The notes: a model not told the origin generated them from the sequence alone. A stretch of 64,000 nucleotides of DNA from Vitrella brassicaformis (GCA_001179505.1 CDMY01000447.1:205096-269095); one strand, 5' to 3'. Positions 10,817-21,759 are shown, counted from the stretch's first letter. A program made the numbers and translations.

Positions 10817-11430
10817 ATACGGACAGACAGACGGCGGGGAGGCGTGTGTGGTGAGACTTTTGTGCCCATTACGCATGATTGTAACCGAACAACTTTATCG
10901 ATTGTAACGGGACAACAGAGACACAGAGACGTCTGAATATAGAATGCAGGCAACGATGTTGCAGCTGCTGCAAATGCACACACTCTGGCACCCACTCTCT
11001 TGTACCGCTGCGCTGCACACTTCATCCCCTTCCTCCTCCCTTCGACACCCGGACCTCACATAGACAGTCAGTCATCCAGTCAGTATACACCCTGCACACC
11101 TGACCGCAGCGAAGCGCCGTCCACCACTAGCAACTTACGAGTAGCAGAGTCGGCACCAGAACAAATGCACACATCATGAACAGAGAGACAGAGAGACACA
11201 GACAGAGACACAGACAGAGACACAATACATCCATCTCCTTGTGCCAACCAACCATTCGAATATAAAATGCAGGCAACGATCGACGTTACATGTGGTGTAC
11301 ACACACACTTTCTGTTGCGTCTGCCCGTCCTTCACCGTTGGGTTGAGGTCCACCGTCTCTTTTTGAGGGTGTGCTGGTATGAGCCCAGCTTCCCGGGCTT
11401 CCGGGCTTCCAGGGGTGCACGCTTACTGTC
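10817..11430. other. Spacer with short direct repeats
   Basis: This is the 3' flank of the helical-repeat gene. A string close to ATAxAATGCAGGCAACGAT occurs at about 10940 and again at about 11262. The distal end (from about 11311) is a degraded copy of an exon located 1 kb downstream. No complete gene is seen. Confidence 0.5.
11311..11418. repeat. Degraded partial copy of the exon at 12284-12390
   Basis: Both stretches share TTGCGTCTGCCC, GGGTTGAGGTCCACCGTC and GAGGGTGTGCTGGT in the same order and orientation. The copy carries indels, and its encoded peptide is frameshifted. A second small duplication, CTTACTGTCAATCCAGTCCA, occurs at about 11423 and 11493. Confidence 0.8.
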
Positions 11431-12862
11431 AATCCAGTCCATCCAAAGCCATCAGCGGGCAAAGAGCCCAGCAGGCCAATCGGTGAGTGCCCTGCTTACT
11501 GTCAATCCAGTCCATTTGGTGGGCCGTAACTCCCTCGACGCGTTCGCCGTTGGGCGTCGTGTACGGCAGCGGGATGTGGTAGACGGCCTGGCACTTGATG
11601 ATGGTCGACGGCGGCAGGGGCCCCTCATTGGGCCGCTCGTAGCGCTTCCGGCATTCGTCCATCCCAGCCGTCAACCTGGTTGACATTCAGATCGGTGGGT
11701 GCGGTGACACACAGGCAGTGCAGTGCGTGTGGCATCCATCTCTCTCTGTCTGTGGGGGTGGGTGCGTACCAGTTGTGCATTGGCGTCCCGTTCGTCGTGC
11801 GACAGCAGCTTGACAGCCCACAGCCGGCCCTCAGAGTCCCTCATCGGCACCACCGTCCCGAAGCGGCCATGACGCAGCGGCACCGAGTACTCGACAGAGA
11901 AACCTGACTGCATCAGCCAGCCCTGGTGTCCATCAGAGAGAGACAATTAAGGCCCGTTGATTGATTGATTGATTGCCTTCCGTCCGTCGTCTGTGCGTGG
12001 GTATGTATGTACCATTGCCAGGGCAGTGTGCTTGGTTTGGTCGTCCAGCTGCTCGTACAACTCCCTTTGGCGCTGCTCCCAGGCATCGTCCCTAACACCC
12101 ACTGCAGGCAGGCCACACAAGCCAAGACAACCCACACGAGGCAATGAGGGAAACGAAGAATGAGTTGGGCTAGGCCCCTTTCTCTTTGCTCAGTCTGCCG
12201 TTCGCTCGCCATAATATTGATCAGAAACGCAGAAACGTCACGACAAACAATTACCGGAGCCGGTGCAGGTAGTGGATGGTGCACTGTTGCGTCTGCCCAC
12301 CGTCCACCCGTGGGTTGAGGTCCACCGTCTTCGTGAGGGTGTGCTGGTCTTGGCCCAACAACCGGGGCTGCCGGGGGTGCATGGAAGGGGTGCTGCCGAC
12401 GCTGATGGTCTCGCCAGAGGTGCTCCTGACCTCTACGTTGAAACAAAACGCCCTGTATGGACACCACCAAAGATGGAGACAAGGCATGTGTATGTGGGCT
12501 GCATCTGGGTGCGCATCTTTCTTGTCTGTCTCGTTTCGACCACTCACTCGCTGCACGCAAAGATCATGATGAACTCCTTGCGGTCGCTAAACACGGCCTC
12601 GCCCTCCTCGCTGCTCTGCAGCCAGCAAGTCAAGCAGTGGATGGGATGACGCGTTGATGTGTTGTTTTTAGGTGGGTCGGGTCTATCTTCTTGGCTCCAC
12701 TGCTTGCGGTATTTGTAGATAGTGGGCTTGCCGTCGTCGGACAATATCGCGCCGAATGTCTCGTCGTCGGTGTTGTCCAGGACGATGTTGTTGACGGCTA
12801 TCTGGAACTCGCCGCACGTCCCGGCCAACCCTCCATCTGCGCTCTTGTGGCTTTTGTGCCGC
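11431..12862 (-). pseudogene. Kinase N-lobe gene, apparently truncated before the C-lobe
   Basis: Minus-strand exons read FQIAVNNIVLDNTDDETFGA and ILSDDGKPTIYKYRKQW (about 12700-12830), EGEAVFSDRKEFIMIFACSE (about 12549-12615), GETISVGSTPSMHPRQPRLL (about 12255-12430), QRQRELYEQLDDQTKHTALA (about 12012-12105), LRHGRFGTVVPMRDSEGRLW with AVKLL (about 11770-11925) and IIKCQAVYHIPLPYTTPNGE (11500-11685). GRFGTVV followed by AVKLL is the Gly-loop and beta3-Lys pair of a protein kinase, and VYHIPLPY/HQMDWIDS fits beta4 to the hinge. After a donor at 11499 I find no HRD, DFG or APE; instead there is a duplicated, decayed piece of an earlier exon. It is called a pseudogene because the catalytic half is missing. 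It could still be a live N-lobe protein, or be fused to the helicase fragment just upstream. Confidence 0.5.
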
Positions 12863-14019
12863 AAAGTGTGGGGACATCAAGGAAATTTGCGCGGCACCGA
12901 CGCCACTCGTCATATACCCGCATGGCTGCCAGGTGGTCACTACGTAGGTCGGGACCTGCGTTTAGAGGAAGAAAACGATGCATCTAGAGAACACACATGC
13001 AGGCGTGATGCGTTGTCTCTACCACAAAGATTGGCTCGCGCAGCATCGCCTCTGCCTCTCTGTCGAGTGGCGCTTTGAAAAGACTCTCGACTGACAGCGC
13101 CGCGGCGATGGTGAGGGCCTGTCATGATATACATTCATTTGTACCGTAGCTCGTTGACAATGGATCTTATCCCTTCGCTGACCTGATTGGGGATGCCCAG
13201 CACAGCCAATCAGAAGCAGCTTCCCGCTGGTCAAGTCGATAGGCAGCCTGATAGGTGAGCACCAAGGGCTGCTGAAGGGCTGTGTACATGCAAGATATGC
13301 GTGCTGCATATTGTTGTGTCTCTGCGTCTCCTGCTGACCTGAATGGCCGAAATCTCCGTGAGATAGCGGAGCGATGCGCCGATGCGGTGTGGGTGAGGTG
13401 GATCGATCATATCGTTGAAGAATGAATAGGGCTCGCCACTAAGCTCATTCTTGTTCATTTCAGCGTATGTAAAGGCAGACCTGTCAGTGACTGCGAGGAT
13501 GTGTAAGGCAACCTCATCGAGTGACTCCCTTTCAATGGCCGGCACACTCGGATAGTAGATAGCCGCCAGCACGTACCTGGAGCGACCCGCCCTTTTCGTC
13601 CCTTTCTTTGACTGATCCGAAATTGGAAACAACCGATTTGCATGTGTGCGTCTCTGCTTCCGCTCACTTCCGCTCGCGATATAGTCATTGTCGTTAGTTC
13701 CTGGACCGCTCTTCGGGGTCCTCGTTGTGCTTGGCGTCGTGTCGCTTACAAATGTGTACCAGCCGCTTGACTTGAGTCTCCAGCTTCCTGCACAACAGCT
13801 CGGTTGTGTACTATTTGTATCCTTACCCGGGTGTTGTTGTCGGAGAACATTGTTTTGTGCATCATCGTATCGACTACATGCCTGACAACAACCCTTATGA
13901 CTCATCCCTCTTTCTGTATTCATCTTCATGTTCTGTCGTTCATCCAATCGTTCTCACCGAACGTCGTCAATCGTAATCGAGTTGAGTGATGTTCGTGCTG
14001 AGTACGATCTTCCTCGCAC
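12833..14019 (-). pseudogene. 5'-truncated DEAH-box RNA helicase fragment
   Basis: Minus-strand pieces match the C-terminal half of DEAH/RHA helicases in the right order: TSLNSITIDDVRHVVDT (motif V region, about 13965-14019), GTKRAGRSRYVLAAIYY (degenerate motif VI, normally QRxGRAGR, about 13570-13620), VPAIERESLDEVALHILAV (winged helix, about 13490-13560), EPYSFFNDMIDPPHPHRIGA and LRYLTEISAI (about 13340-13440), LPIDLTSGKLLLIGCAGHP (about 13190-13250), ALTIAAALSVESLFKAPLD (about 13020-13120) and SDHLAAMRVYDEWRRCRANF (about 12880-12955). The RecA1 domain and motifs I-IV are absent upstream, where a mobile element begins at 14657-15245. The LPIDL exon is out of frame with its neighbours by every splice I tried. 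Together these point to a dead 5'-truncated copy; unusual splicing or fusion to the downstream kinase-like exons is possible. Confidence 0.62.
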
Positions 14020-14656
14020 CTGAATCAAGGAACAATATACGTTATACATCTGCCTCTCTCTCTCTCTCGTGTACCCTCTGGCTGTATACTGCAATGCGCC
14101 ATCTGATATCTTGCGGCCTTCGCCTCTGCTGGCGATGACGCCAGCAGGGGGATGGACGGGGCGTTCTTCGAATTCCCTGGCTCCTCCAGCTCACCAAGGG
14201 AGCGGGAGCTCTCCTCGGCTGCCTTGTCTGCCTCGCTCGTCCACCCGCCCTCCTCTTGTCTGTCGCCTGCGTCCGTTGCCGCCTCAGCGTCGTCCGCCAC
14301 CAGGTGGGTGGGGGGAGGGAGCGGGATGCAGCACTGGGTGGCTGCTTGGGTGAATGTGGCGGCCGACTTTCTCGGTGGCGTGGGCGACGAGCGATACAGA
14401 GGCAGCCCGAGGCGGGTCGGTGCTGGCGATACAATAATTACGCAATAATAAATTAGGCTTTGTGAGAGGTCCGTCTCGCAGTCTCGCCAAATCTCGAGGC
14501 GCATGGAAAGGCGAAGGCCATCAAGAGAAGACCGGCACGGTGGAAAGTGATGGTGCCTCCTGATGCGGCCCTTGTCTACAAAACCGTGCACGTGGAAAAC
14601 CGTGCACGCACGTGGAGAGGCGAATTCTGATCAATTGATTCTGATCTGGGCGACTG
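14020..14656. other. Spacer with an Ala/Pro/Glu-rich open frame
   Basis: An open minus-strand frame (14025-14591) encodes a Ala/Glu/Pro-rich peptide with no recognised motif. It could be a remnant of the helicase 5' region, but nothing in it resembles RecA motifs. Confidence 0.35.
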
Positions 14657-15245
14657 CAGTAAGTATCGCTTAAAGCAATCACCGTATAAACCAATCATTT
14701 CCATAAAGCAATCACCCCGTCACGGGGGGGAAACTGTCATTAACCGTAACACTCGTCTGTGTGTCCGTGATACTCATACAAATACAGTCCCATCAGCACG
14801 CAGAGTCAAACAGGCTCAAGGGGAGGAGGGATCAATCCCCGCCCCATCAGCACACCCCAGTCCCGCAAACCCTCCCCTCCCTCCCCCACGCAGACAGAAG
14901 CTAGTCGCACGCGCGAGGGCGATAGACAAGCGAGAGCGAATCCATCCAGACACATGACTGAACCCCCGACCCTTCCACCCCTCCTTCTCCAACAGCGCAT
15001 GAGCCATGTGGGCGATGAACACGTTGGCATCGTGTCCCAACACACCGTCACACGTCACCACCAGAGGGCAGAAGGTCACGCGGGAGTCGCAGACGGCCGA
15101 GCGGTATTTCTTCTTCTTGGCGGTCTCGTGCTGCTTCAGGATGGACTTGGTCGATCGGTTCTTGGAAGCGTAAGACGTTGCGTCAGGATCCGTAATACAG
15201 ATGTCAAATCACCCCGTCACTGATTGCTTTATGCGATACTTACTG
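14657..15245. mobile_element. Small transposable element with 24-bp terminal inverted repeats
   Basis: The left end CAGTAAGTATCGCTTAAAGC continues to 14680, and the inverse of the right end (15222-15245) matches it at 23 of 24 positions. Inside each end lies a second related block with ATCACCCCGTCA (about 14708-14720 and about 15208-15221). Between the ends is a minus-strand coding relic. No clear target-site duplication is visible. TIRs with a short interior suggest a non-autonomous DNA transposon or MITE that has taken up retroelement coding sequence. Confidence 0.62.
14816..15200 (-). pseudogene. C-terminal relic of a retroelement polyprotein
   Basis: The minus strand reads DPDATSYASKNRSTKSILKQ, KKKKYRSAV, TFCPLVVTCDGVLGHDANVF, HALLEKEGW and SGWIRSRLSIALARATSFCL followed by RG. 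The order 'SY, KKKKY, F-PLV-S-DG-LG-EA, RARLSIA-RA--L-LRG' is, from memory, the tail found after reverse transcriptase in many non-LTR elements of aquatic eukaryotes. No RT catalytic motif (YADD) is present. The frame then runs into Gly-rich sequence and a stop at 14816-14818. Confidence 0.5.
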
Positions 15246-15433
15246 TATACCGATTTAATGGCGTGTAGCGGTGGCTTTCCTCTGTTTGTGGATTGGATTG
15301 GATCATGATGGATGGATGGATACGGACATCCTATCTATCCTCACAGCTAGACGCACACGCATTCATTCAATATGAACCAACCAACCGTCTGGTCAATCAA
15401 AGCTATCGACTCGTGTACTGGTGGCGATGCCAA

Positions 15434-15650
15434 TCGTAGGGTTTGAGGTCCAGGGTTTGATCTGCGCGCCGAGGAGGGAGAATCAACAAAGTGCAGTGGT
15501 AAGATGACGGATAAGGCATTGCTGCCACAGATCCCACATTGAAATGGCCCTTTTGCGTCGATGCAGGTGGAGAAGACTCATCACGATGGCCCCTGACTGT
15601 CGGACGTCGCCGCAGATCACGGACACACCAGCAGCATCGTCCCTTCCCCT
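15434..15650 (-). repeat. Duplicated promoter/first-exon segment, copy B (inverted)
   Basis: This is the inverted second copy of 8007-8240, lying just upstream of the aquaporin gene. In the aquaporin direction it presents the same order as copy A does in the EMC10 direction: upstream sequence, then the EMC10-like ATG at 15586. Confidence 0.9.
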
Positions 15651-15669
15651 TGCGCGTCACGCAGCTTGA
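15586..15669 (+). other. Upstream ORF derived from the EMC10 N-terminus
   Basis: The ATG opens a 27-codon frame, MAPDCRTSPQITDTPAASS... ending RHAA then TGA. The EMC10 gene begins MAPECRTSPQITDTPAASS, so this is the duplicated start of EMC10 cut short. It ends about 115 bp before the aquaporin ATG and would be an upstream ORF if transcription starts in the copied segment. Confidence 0.6.
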
Positions 15670-15784
15670 TGGATTGAAACGAGCACTCGAGAAGAAAAAA
15701 CAAAACAGCGAGGAGGAAAGGTACGCGGAGCGGAAAGGCACACAGACAAAAACGATTCACCATCCCCATCTGAAGGATGTCGTC

Positions 15785-17100
15785 ATGGCAGCAGATCCGC
15801 CCGCTGCTTCTGAATTGAAGATGGCGTCATCTGATTTCACATCTCGTGCCAGTTCGCTGGCAGGCGAAGCACTCGGCGTGGCCTTGCTGCTCTCCATTGG
15901 TGAGGGATTCGGCGCCATAGCGACGCTGCTGCCCGGCAACTACGCGATCTGGCAGGTGGGTGCGTGTGTGTGGGCGTGGAATGGATGGAGTGCACCGAGG
16001 CACTTGTATCGTCGGGTGTGCCATTGCAGGTGGCCATTGCGTGGGGCGTGGGGCTGGTGTTAGCCATCCATGTGGCCAGCAAACTCAGCAACGCCCACCT
16101 CAACCCCGCCGTCAGCATCGCTCTGCACCTGGATGGCTCCAACAAGATGACAGTATGCACACGTCAGACAGGCAGGCAGGCATCGTCTCTGTGGTCTGCC
16201 ATGGTACATGTATATGATTGTCGCTTGTTGGTGCAGGCGACGGATATGGCGCTATACCTGTGCGGCCAGTTCATCGGCGCTTTTGCCGCTGCAGCGCTCG
16301 TCTACGGCTGCTTCAGAAGCCACATCGAGTCACTGCAACGCGACGGCACCACTTTGTCAATGCTCACGGGGGCCTCCATCTTTGCCTGCTACTTCCCGCC
16401 ACCAGGCAACACGTGAGCACGTCTGCTCTCCCTTGGACAGACAATCCATTCATCCAGCCAGCGACAGGGGTGTGTGGCCTGGCCTTTTGTGTGTGTGTGT
16501 GTGTGTGTGCTTAAGGTATGTTGACCCCTACGAAGCGGTGACACCCCAGCGAGCCTTTTTTCTGGAGTTCCTCGCTACTGCATCTCTTCTGGTCGTCATC
16601 AAAGCCATGGCTCATGAACCAGCCAACGATCCACAGCGAGAACAATTGGGGCTGCTGAGTAGACCTGCTCCCAAGCCCAGCGTGTGGCTTCCGTCGTCTG
16701 TGCTGGGGGTGACGCTAGCCATCTTGATAGTGTTGATAGCGCCGATGACGCAGTGCTGCTTGAACCCCTGCAGAGACCTCGCACCACGAGTGCTGCTGTG
16801 GCTATGTGGTGAGTGAGGAGGGCACTGTGGGTGGGGGGTGCCTGCTTCAGATAGCTAGCTGGTGGCGTGACAATCTGTGTCCTCTTGTCTGCCTTTATCC
16901 ATGCAGGCTATGGCCAAATAGCGTTCCCGGGTCCCCGCAAGATAGAATTGTGGCTCTACATGGTGGCGCCGACCGCAGGCGCCATTGCAGGAGCGTTTGG
17001 GTACAATTTGGTGGTCCGGCTGAAGGAGCAGCAGAGACTCAAGAGCAAAGAGGAGAGCGAGCCGGGCTCGCCCAGAGTCGCGAGGGCCTCCGCCCTTTAG
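15785..17100 (+). CDS. Aquaporin/aquaglyceroporin (MIP family)
   Basis: Five exons (15785-15955, 16030-16152, 16237-16412, 16516-16808, 16907-17100) join cleanly. The six-helix MIP fold is visible. Helix 1 is ALGVALLLSIGEGFGAIATL, helix 2 is VAIAWGVGLVLAIHVAS, and loop B carries NAHLNPAVS, the first NPA box. Loop E carries LNPCRDLAPR, in which the second NPA has become NPC while the following R and the D typical of glycerol-conducting members are kept. Helix 6 is YMVAPTAGAIAGAFGYNLVV. The C-terminus is basic and ends RASAL, TAG 17098-17100. It probably carries water, glycerol or other small solutes across the plasma or an internal membrane. The ATG is the first in frame downstream of the duplicated promoter segment. 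Confidence 0.92.
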
Positions 17101-17464
17101 TTGCGTCTCAGTGAGTTGGTCTGGAAGCGAAGTGCGCAGGAAGGTGCGGCGCGTGGCTTGGGTGTGCTTTATGAGGGCCTTGTGTGTGAGACTGTATGTG
17201 TGTTGGGATGCCTGGGGCCTTGGGACTTTCTGGAAGCATTGGCTTGTGGCGTGCAGACGAGAGTGTGGTGTCTCTGATAGATATCGATTTGTTGTGTGGC
17301 GGGGCCGGCTGTTCGTTCGTTCAGTGTGGCTGGCTGTTTGTTTGTTTGTTTGTCGACAGGGACATTATGACATTTGTGGATCACATCGTGTGGTGTCGTG
17401 TTGATAGATCATATAACGCTCATGTCACTCATTGACCACTTCTATCCAAGTCGGCCCTCACTAC
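17101..17464. other. Spacer between convergent aquaporin and exonuclease genes
   Basis: The two 3' ends face each other. The sequence is GT-rich with a TTTGTTTG run at about 17337, and no coding exon is seen. Confidence 0.55.
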
Positions 17465-20400
17465 TCAGCCGCCTGTGGTCTTGAGAATGAAGCACCCCAC
17501 AGGGCAGCTGAAGGTGGCCTTGGCCCGCTCCAGGTCGCAGTCGAGCGACGTCGTCCATCGCAACGGCTGCAGCCCATCTGGCCTCCCTCCCTGCGCATGA
17601 TGGGCGGTGGGCGTCTTGTCCTCCTCGTGCTGCAGGTTCGTCAGCTCCTTCTTGCCCGCCATCATGCTCAGATACCTGCCAGACAGATCCAATCCCGGCA
17701 AACACGGTGGGTGCTGTGGGTGGTGTGGGGGGTCGTGTCATTTCATGTACCTGGCGGCGTCTCCCGTGCCAGTGAGGATGACGATCAAGGAGTTGGCCGG
17801 CGCCGCATCGTAGAGGCGCCTCACGTGCCCCTCGATGGCTCGAAGGCACGACTGACGGGCGTCGGATGGCAGCGGGGGAAACAGGGCGCGGGAATCACGC
17901 TGAATCGCCTCCAGATCTATGTCAACACACACAGCAGAGCAGCGATGCCTCTGCGCTGTTGTCATCTTGCTCATCCGGCCATGTGTGTACCGATGTCATT
18001 GCTGCGCGGGCTGCCGTCGCCCTGCCCGTCGTCCATGGCACCCTCCCTCTCCCTCTCCCTGTTCTTGTCCTTGTCCTTGTGCAGCGGCTCGAGCCCATCC
18101 CTCACCCTCTGGTACACGTGCACCACCCGCTTGACGCGATGGTTGAAGGTGTAGAGCTTGCCCGTGTCCATCCCAACATTGGCCGAACACAGCCGCTGGT
18201 AGTCACGCAACACGCACACCGACACACGGGGCACACAACCGGCCGCCGCGCTGGCACCGAGTGCGTGTGCTTGTGGGGGTGAGCGTTTGCCAGAGCCGTT
18301 CTTCTTGCAGGGGGGTGTGAGTTCCATGGCGCTGGGCAGGTCGGGGGGAGAGGGGGAGTGTGTGTGGGTGGCGGACGAGAGGCGGCGCTGCAGGGCCTCC
18401 ATGTGGTTGACCGTCTCGGCGTCAGATTCCGTTTGGATGGCCTTCACACCCTGCACACATCCAGACAGACAGATAACACACAGGATATCACACGACATGA
18501 TGCAGTGAGTGTCTCCTCTGTCTCGTCTCACTCTCCCTGGCCTGATAGATCTTACCTGGAACATGGGTCCGATCAGCGTGTGCTTCATCCTGTGTGGGAC
18601 CGAGTCGCACAGCACCACCCGATCCGTCGGCTCAAACGCCACACCTCCCACACCAACCTCACCACCCAACACGCATCCCCCGCCACCACCATTGCCCATC
18701 GTCGACCGCCCTTCATGATCCTCTTTTGCAATCGTCAACGACTGCAGAGTGTTGGCTGCCCCCGAGAGGGGGCCGGCCTGTGAGGAAGTTGATGCGCATG
18801 CGCATGGGGCGGGCACCGTGGATGAGAAGGGCACTGGGGCGTTGGGTGCCAGGGAGCCGCCGAAGCCGGGGCCGTTTTCCAGCTTGAGGATGGCCAGCCG
18901 GAGGGCGGCCTTGGCGTCCTCGACTGAGTCGTGTCCGTCTTTCCTATCGAGACCCTCCTTGTGAAGATACGTCTTGACCTGCATGAACCCATGCAGCACT
19001 CAGCCAGACAGACACACAGACGAGGTGGGGGAGGTGTTGTGTTGTGTTGTATGGTGGAAGGGCTGCGTACGAGGTATTGCAGAGATGACTTGTTTGGCGG
19101 CCTGGGGTGGGGGTAGAGGAGGGCCGTGTCCAACACACGGGTGTGCACCAGACGGAGATACCTATGTGTGTGTCGTGTACGACAGCAGAAGGATCCACCA
19201 TCAGGCCGTGTCTCTATCTTTGTGCGGCGGCTCACGTGAGATCGTTTTCCATTGAGTGTCCGACGAGTATGGCGTCATGGGGCAGGGCGCGACGCATCTC
19301 CTCGTGCACGTCAGACAGACCCGTTGTCACATCTACCAAAATGACGATAGATACACAAACCAAACAATCGACAAGTGGGTAACCCATCCCTTCTCCCTCC
19401 CTCCTTTTCCTTGCGTCCCTCTGCTCACCTTTGAGGGTCTCCTCAGAGATGCCGCTGTATCTGGTGAGGTAGTCTGTGACCTTGCCCGCTGGCCTGACAA
19501 ACGTGTCCACCACCGTCTCCCACCGCACATTGACGATCGACACCCGCGTGATCTCCATCCCATTCTCCGTCTCACACATCTCGCAGTCAAGACCGAACAG
19601 CTTCGCGTGGTCAGGATCGTCCTCTATGCGGTCCAGCAGCTGGGTGGGCTCGGCGTCTGCAGCAGAGGCCTGCTGCTGCTCGCCGTCCAGCACGATAAAG
19701 CCACTTGGAGGGTTGCGTGACGTCGGGGGATCTGCAGAGGTGAGAAAAGCGTCTGGTGCATTGATTGGCAGTGGCTGGTGCGTTGCGTACCGAATGCGGG
19801 ATAGCCATTGGCGCGGAGGTCATCGGGGGAGGGGAAGTAATGGCGCACCGGGGGCACCCGACGGGGAGGGGCCGACTTGTCCTGTTTGTTTCTCATCTGC
19901 GGCGGCCGACGACTGTCCTCTGGCTTGACAGCGTGATACGTCAACAGGCGCTGACAGGGCACGGACACACAGACACGATATGACCAAGAGTGGGCTGGCT
20001 AAATCGGTGTCACACGTTCATCCCCCCTCCACACGCATCGCATCGCACCGACCTCCACAAAGGAGCACCCGGCATTCCTGTCGACTGGCTCGTAGCGCCT
20101 GCAACACAAACAAAACAGAAACCACCAAACATCCAACGAACAAGCCAAGCCCCGTCTATCTCTCTCTCTCGTGGTCTGGTCTGCTGCATCCATCCAGCCA
20201 TACATGGTGCATGCGGTTGGCTCGCCCCTGTTGACGGTCTTGAGCAGCTCCCTGAAGGCCTCTCTGAAGGTCAGCTGGTCCAGGTAGGGCACCATGACGA
20301 CCAGCGCCTGGCTGACATCCACTGGGGAGAGGTCTATCCAGTCGCTGCCGTAGCCGTCCTTCTCCCGGTCCTTCATCGCCTGACGCATTTCGGGCGGCAG

Positions 20401-20750
20401 GAACGCCCTGCAGGAAGAACAAAGAGTCAAGAGGACGGGTGCAGGAGACCCGACAGGATGGGTGCATTGAGTTTGGCTGTATGCTATGGCTGACTGACCA
20501 TCTGATGAGGTTCTGCACGTCAGCCATGTCAGGCTTCATCTCGCCAAAGAACGGACCTCTTCCTCCCGGGTTGGTGCGGCGGAGATTCAGCTGCATGACA
20601 TACACACAATGCATTGCATTGCACAGACACCACACAGGATGAAATGGGAGCGGTGATTGAGGTGCATCTGTTAGCACATGGATCTGTCCGCCTCACCACG
20701 ACCGCGGGATTTTCCCGTTCTTGCGCGGATCTCTTCTTGTTCTTGCCCAT
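17465..20750 (-). CDS. DEDDh RNA exonuclease, REX1/REXO family
   Basis: About ten exons. The start is the ATG at 20748-20750 (MGKNKKRSAQERENP, basic and nuclear-like); a conserved N-terminal helical module follows (FLPPEMRQAMKDREKDGYGS, VPYLDQLTFREAFRELLKTV). The exonuclease domain has Exo I LFGLDCEMCETENG (about 19560-19600), TRVSIVNV and DYLTRYSGIS, Exo II AILVGHSMENDL (about 19235-19290), DTALLYPHP, and Exo III GHDSVEDAKAALRLAILKLE (about 18890-18950). The DEDDh catalytic set (D and E of LDCEM, D of ENDL, H and D of HDSVEDA) is intact. A long C-terminal extension follows (VCVLRDYQRLC, SLIVILTGTGDAARYM, SMMAGKKELTNL), ending at TGA 17465-17467. The family trims 3' ends of rRNA, tRNA or small RNAs; the extended architecture resembles REXO5/SDN-type members more than REX4. 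It is divergent from the next gene, starts 198 bp apart. Confidence 0.88.
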
Positions 20751-20948
20751 TGCGCCTCTGGGAACACCACAGGTTTGTTTCCGACTCCTGCCGTCCCGAC
20801 GCTCACCCACCGCTGCGAGCTCAGAGACTTGCTCGCAACTGCAGATCTGTCGTCCCTACTTTGCGTCACCGCAGCGCTCGTCACCAACATCACGTGACCT
20901 CTCGCAGCCTCATTTGCCTCTCTGTTCATCGCATATCCTGAGGCGGTG

Positions 20949-21759
20949 ATGACGCCCGCGAACAAGAAGACCGAGGTGACGTGCATCATGGCCGCCGGCG
21001 GGCAGCCGCTCGTCATATTCCGCCACAAGACGTCGCTCATCATCTGTGGCGGTCTCGCCAACGTGAGCCTGGACCACATCCACGTCAAGCCTGCCAAGGC
21101 CATGCTGCTGTTCGCTGCCAGTGGGGCTGACGGACGCAAGGACACCATCAACCTCCAGCCTGCTCAGCTCGAGATGAGTGGAGGTGGCGGCCTTGTGCTG
21201 CTGGGTGGAGACGCCTCGAGGGCAAGATCAAGACGCTGAGCGCTGCAAGTGGTCACCAGGCGGTGTTTGAGGGCATCTACGATGTGGCCGACATTGGCAG
21301 GTACGTGAGAGAGAAACACACGAGAGAGAAATACACATACTGTACGGGGCCAACGCAAGCGACGGTGTGTCTTCTCCTCTCCCACCCTTCAGTGTTGTTG
21401 CGGTTCATGGCGACGGTTCGCTGACGCTCTGCCTCGCGAAGAATGGCCTGGTGTTCCCTCAGGTCGAGGGGCCCGCAACCGACCCCACGGATATCGTCAT
21501 CAAGGCCAAGGGCTACGACATCAAGGGCGAGAGCTGCAACACCACCCAGGACCAGGACGGCTACCACGTCTTCGAGACCACCGTCCGCCCCAGCGACACC
21601 AAGACACTGACGCTGACCCTCAGCCCCACCACGGCAGACAGCGATGCGGCCTCCCCTTCTGACAACCACAACCACAACCACAACGGCAACGGCAACGGCG
21701 ATGACACGGCGTCTGACAAGGCGGACCCTTCCTACACCGTCGACCCCGACAACGAGTGA
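20949..21759 (+). CDS. Unrecognised beta-rich protein with a single-base frameshift
   Basis: The ATG at 20949 opens TPANKKTEVTCIMAAGGQPL, VIFRHKTSLIICGGLANVSL, AMLLFAASGADGRKDTINLQ and GGGGLVLLGGDAS. At about 21216-21220 the frame breaks: the coding register continues as GKIKTLSAASGHQAVFEGIY only if one base is missing here, and without it a TGA follows within seven codons. After a normal intron (21301 to about 21392) the second exon encodes VVAVHGDGSLTLCLAKNGLV, FPQVEGPATDPTDIVIKAKG and a His/Asn- and Asp-rich tail ending at TGA 21757-21759. No signal peptide or TM helix is seen. I do not recognise the family. The break may be a sequencing error, since codon bias is good on both sides. Confidence 0.6.

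Noticed and set aside
15403-15741. 112-codon minus-strand open frame
   Set aside because: It is just the inverted promoter copy; the equivalent frame in copy A is not coding.
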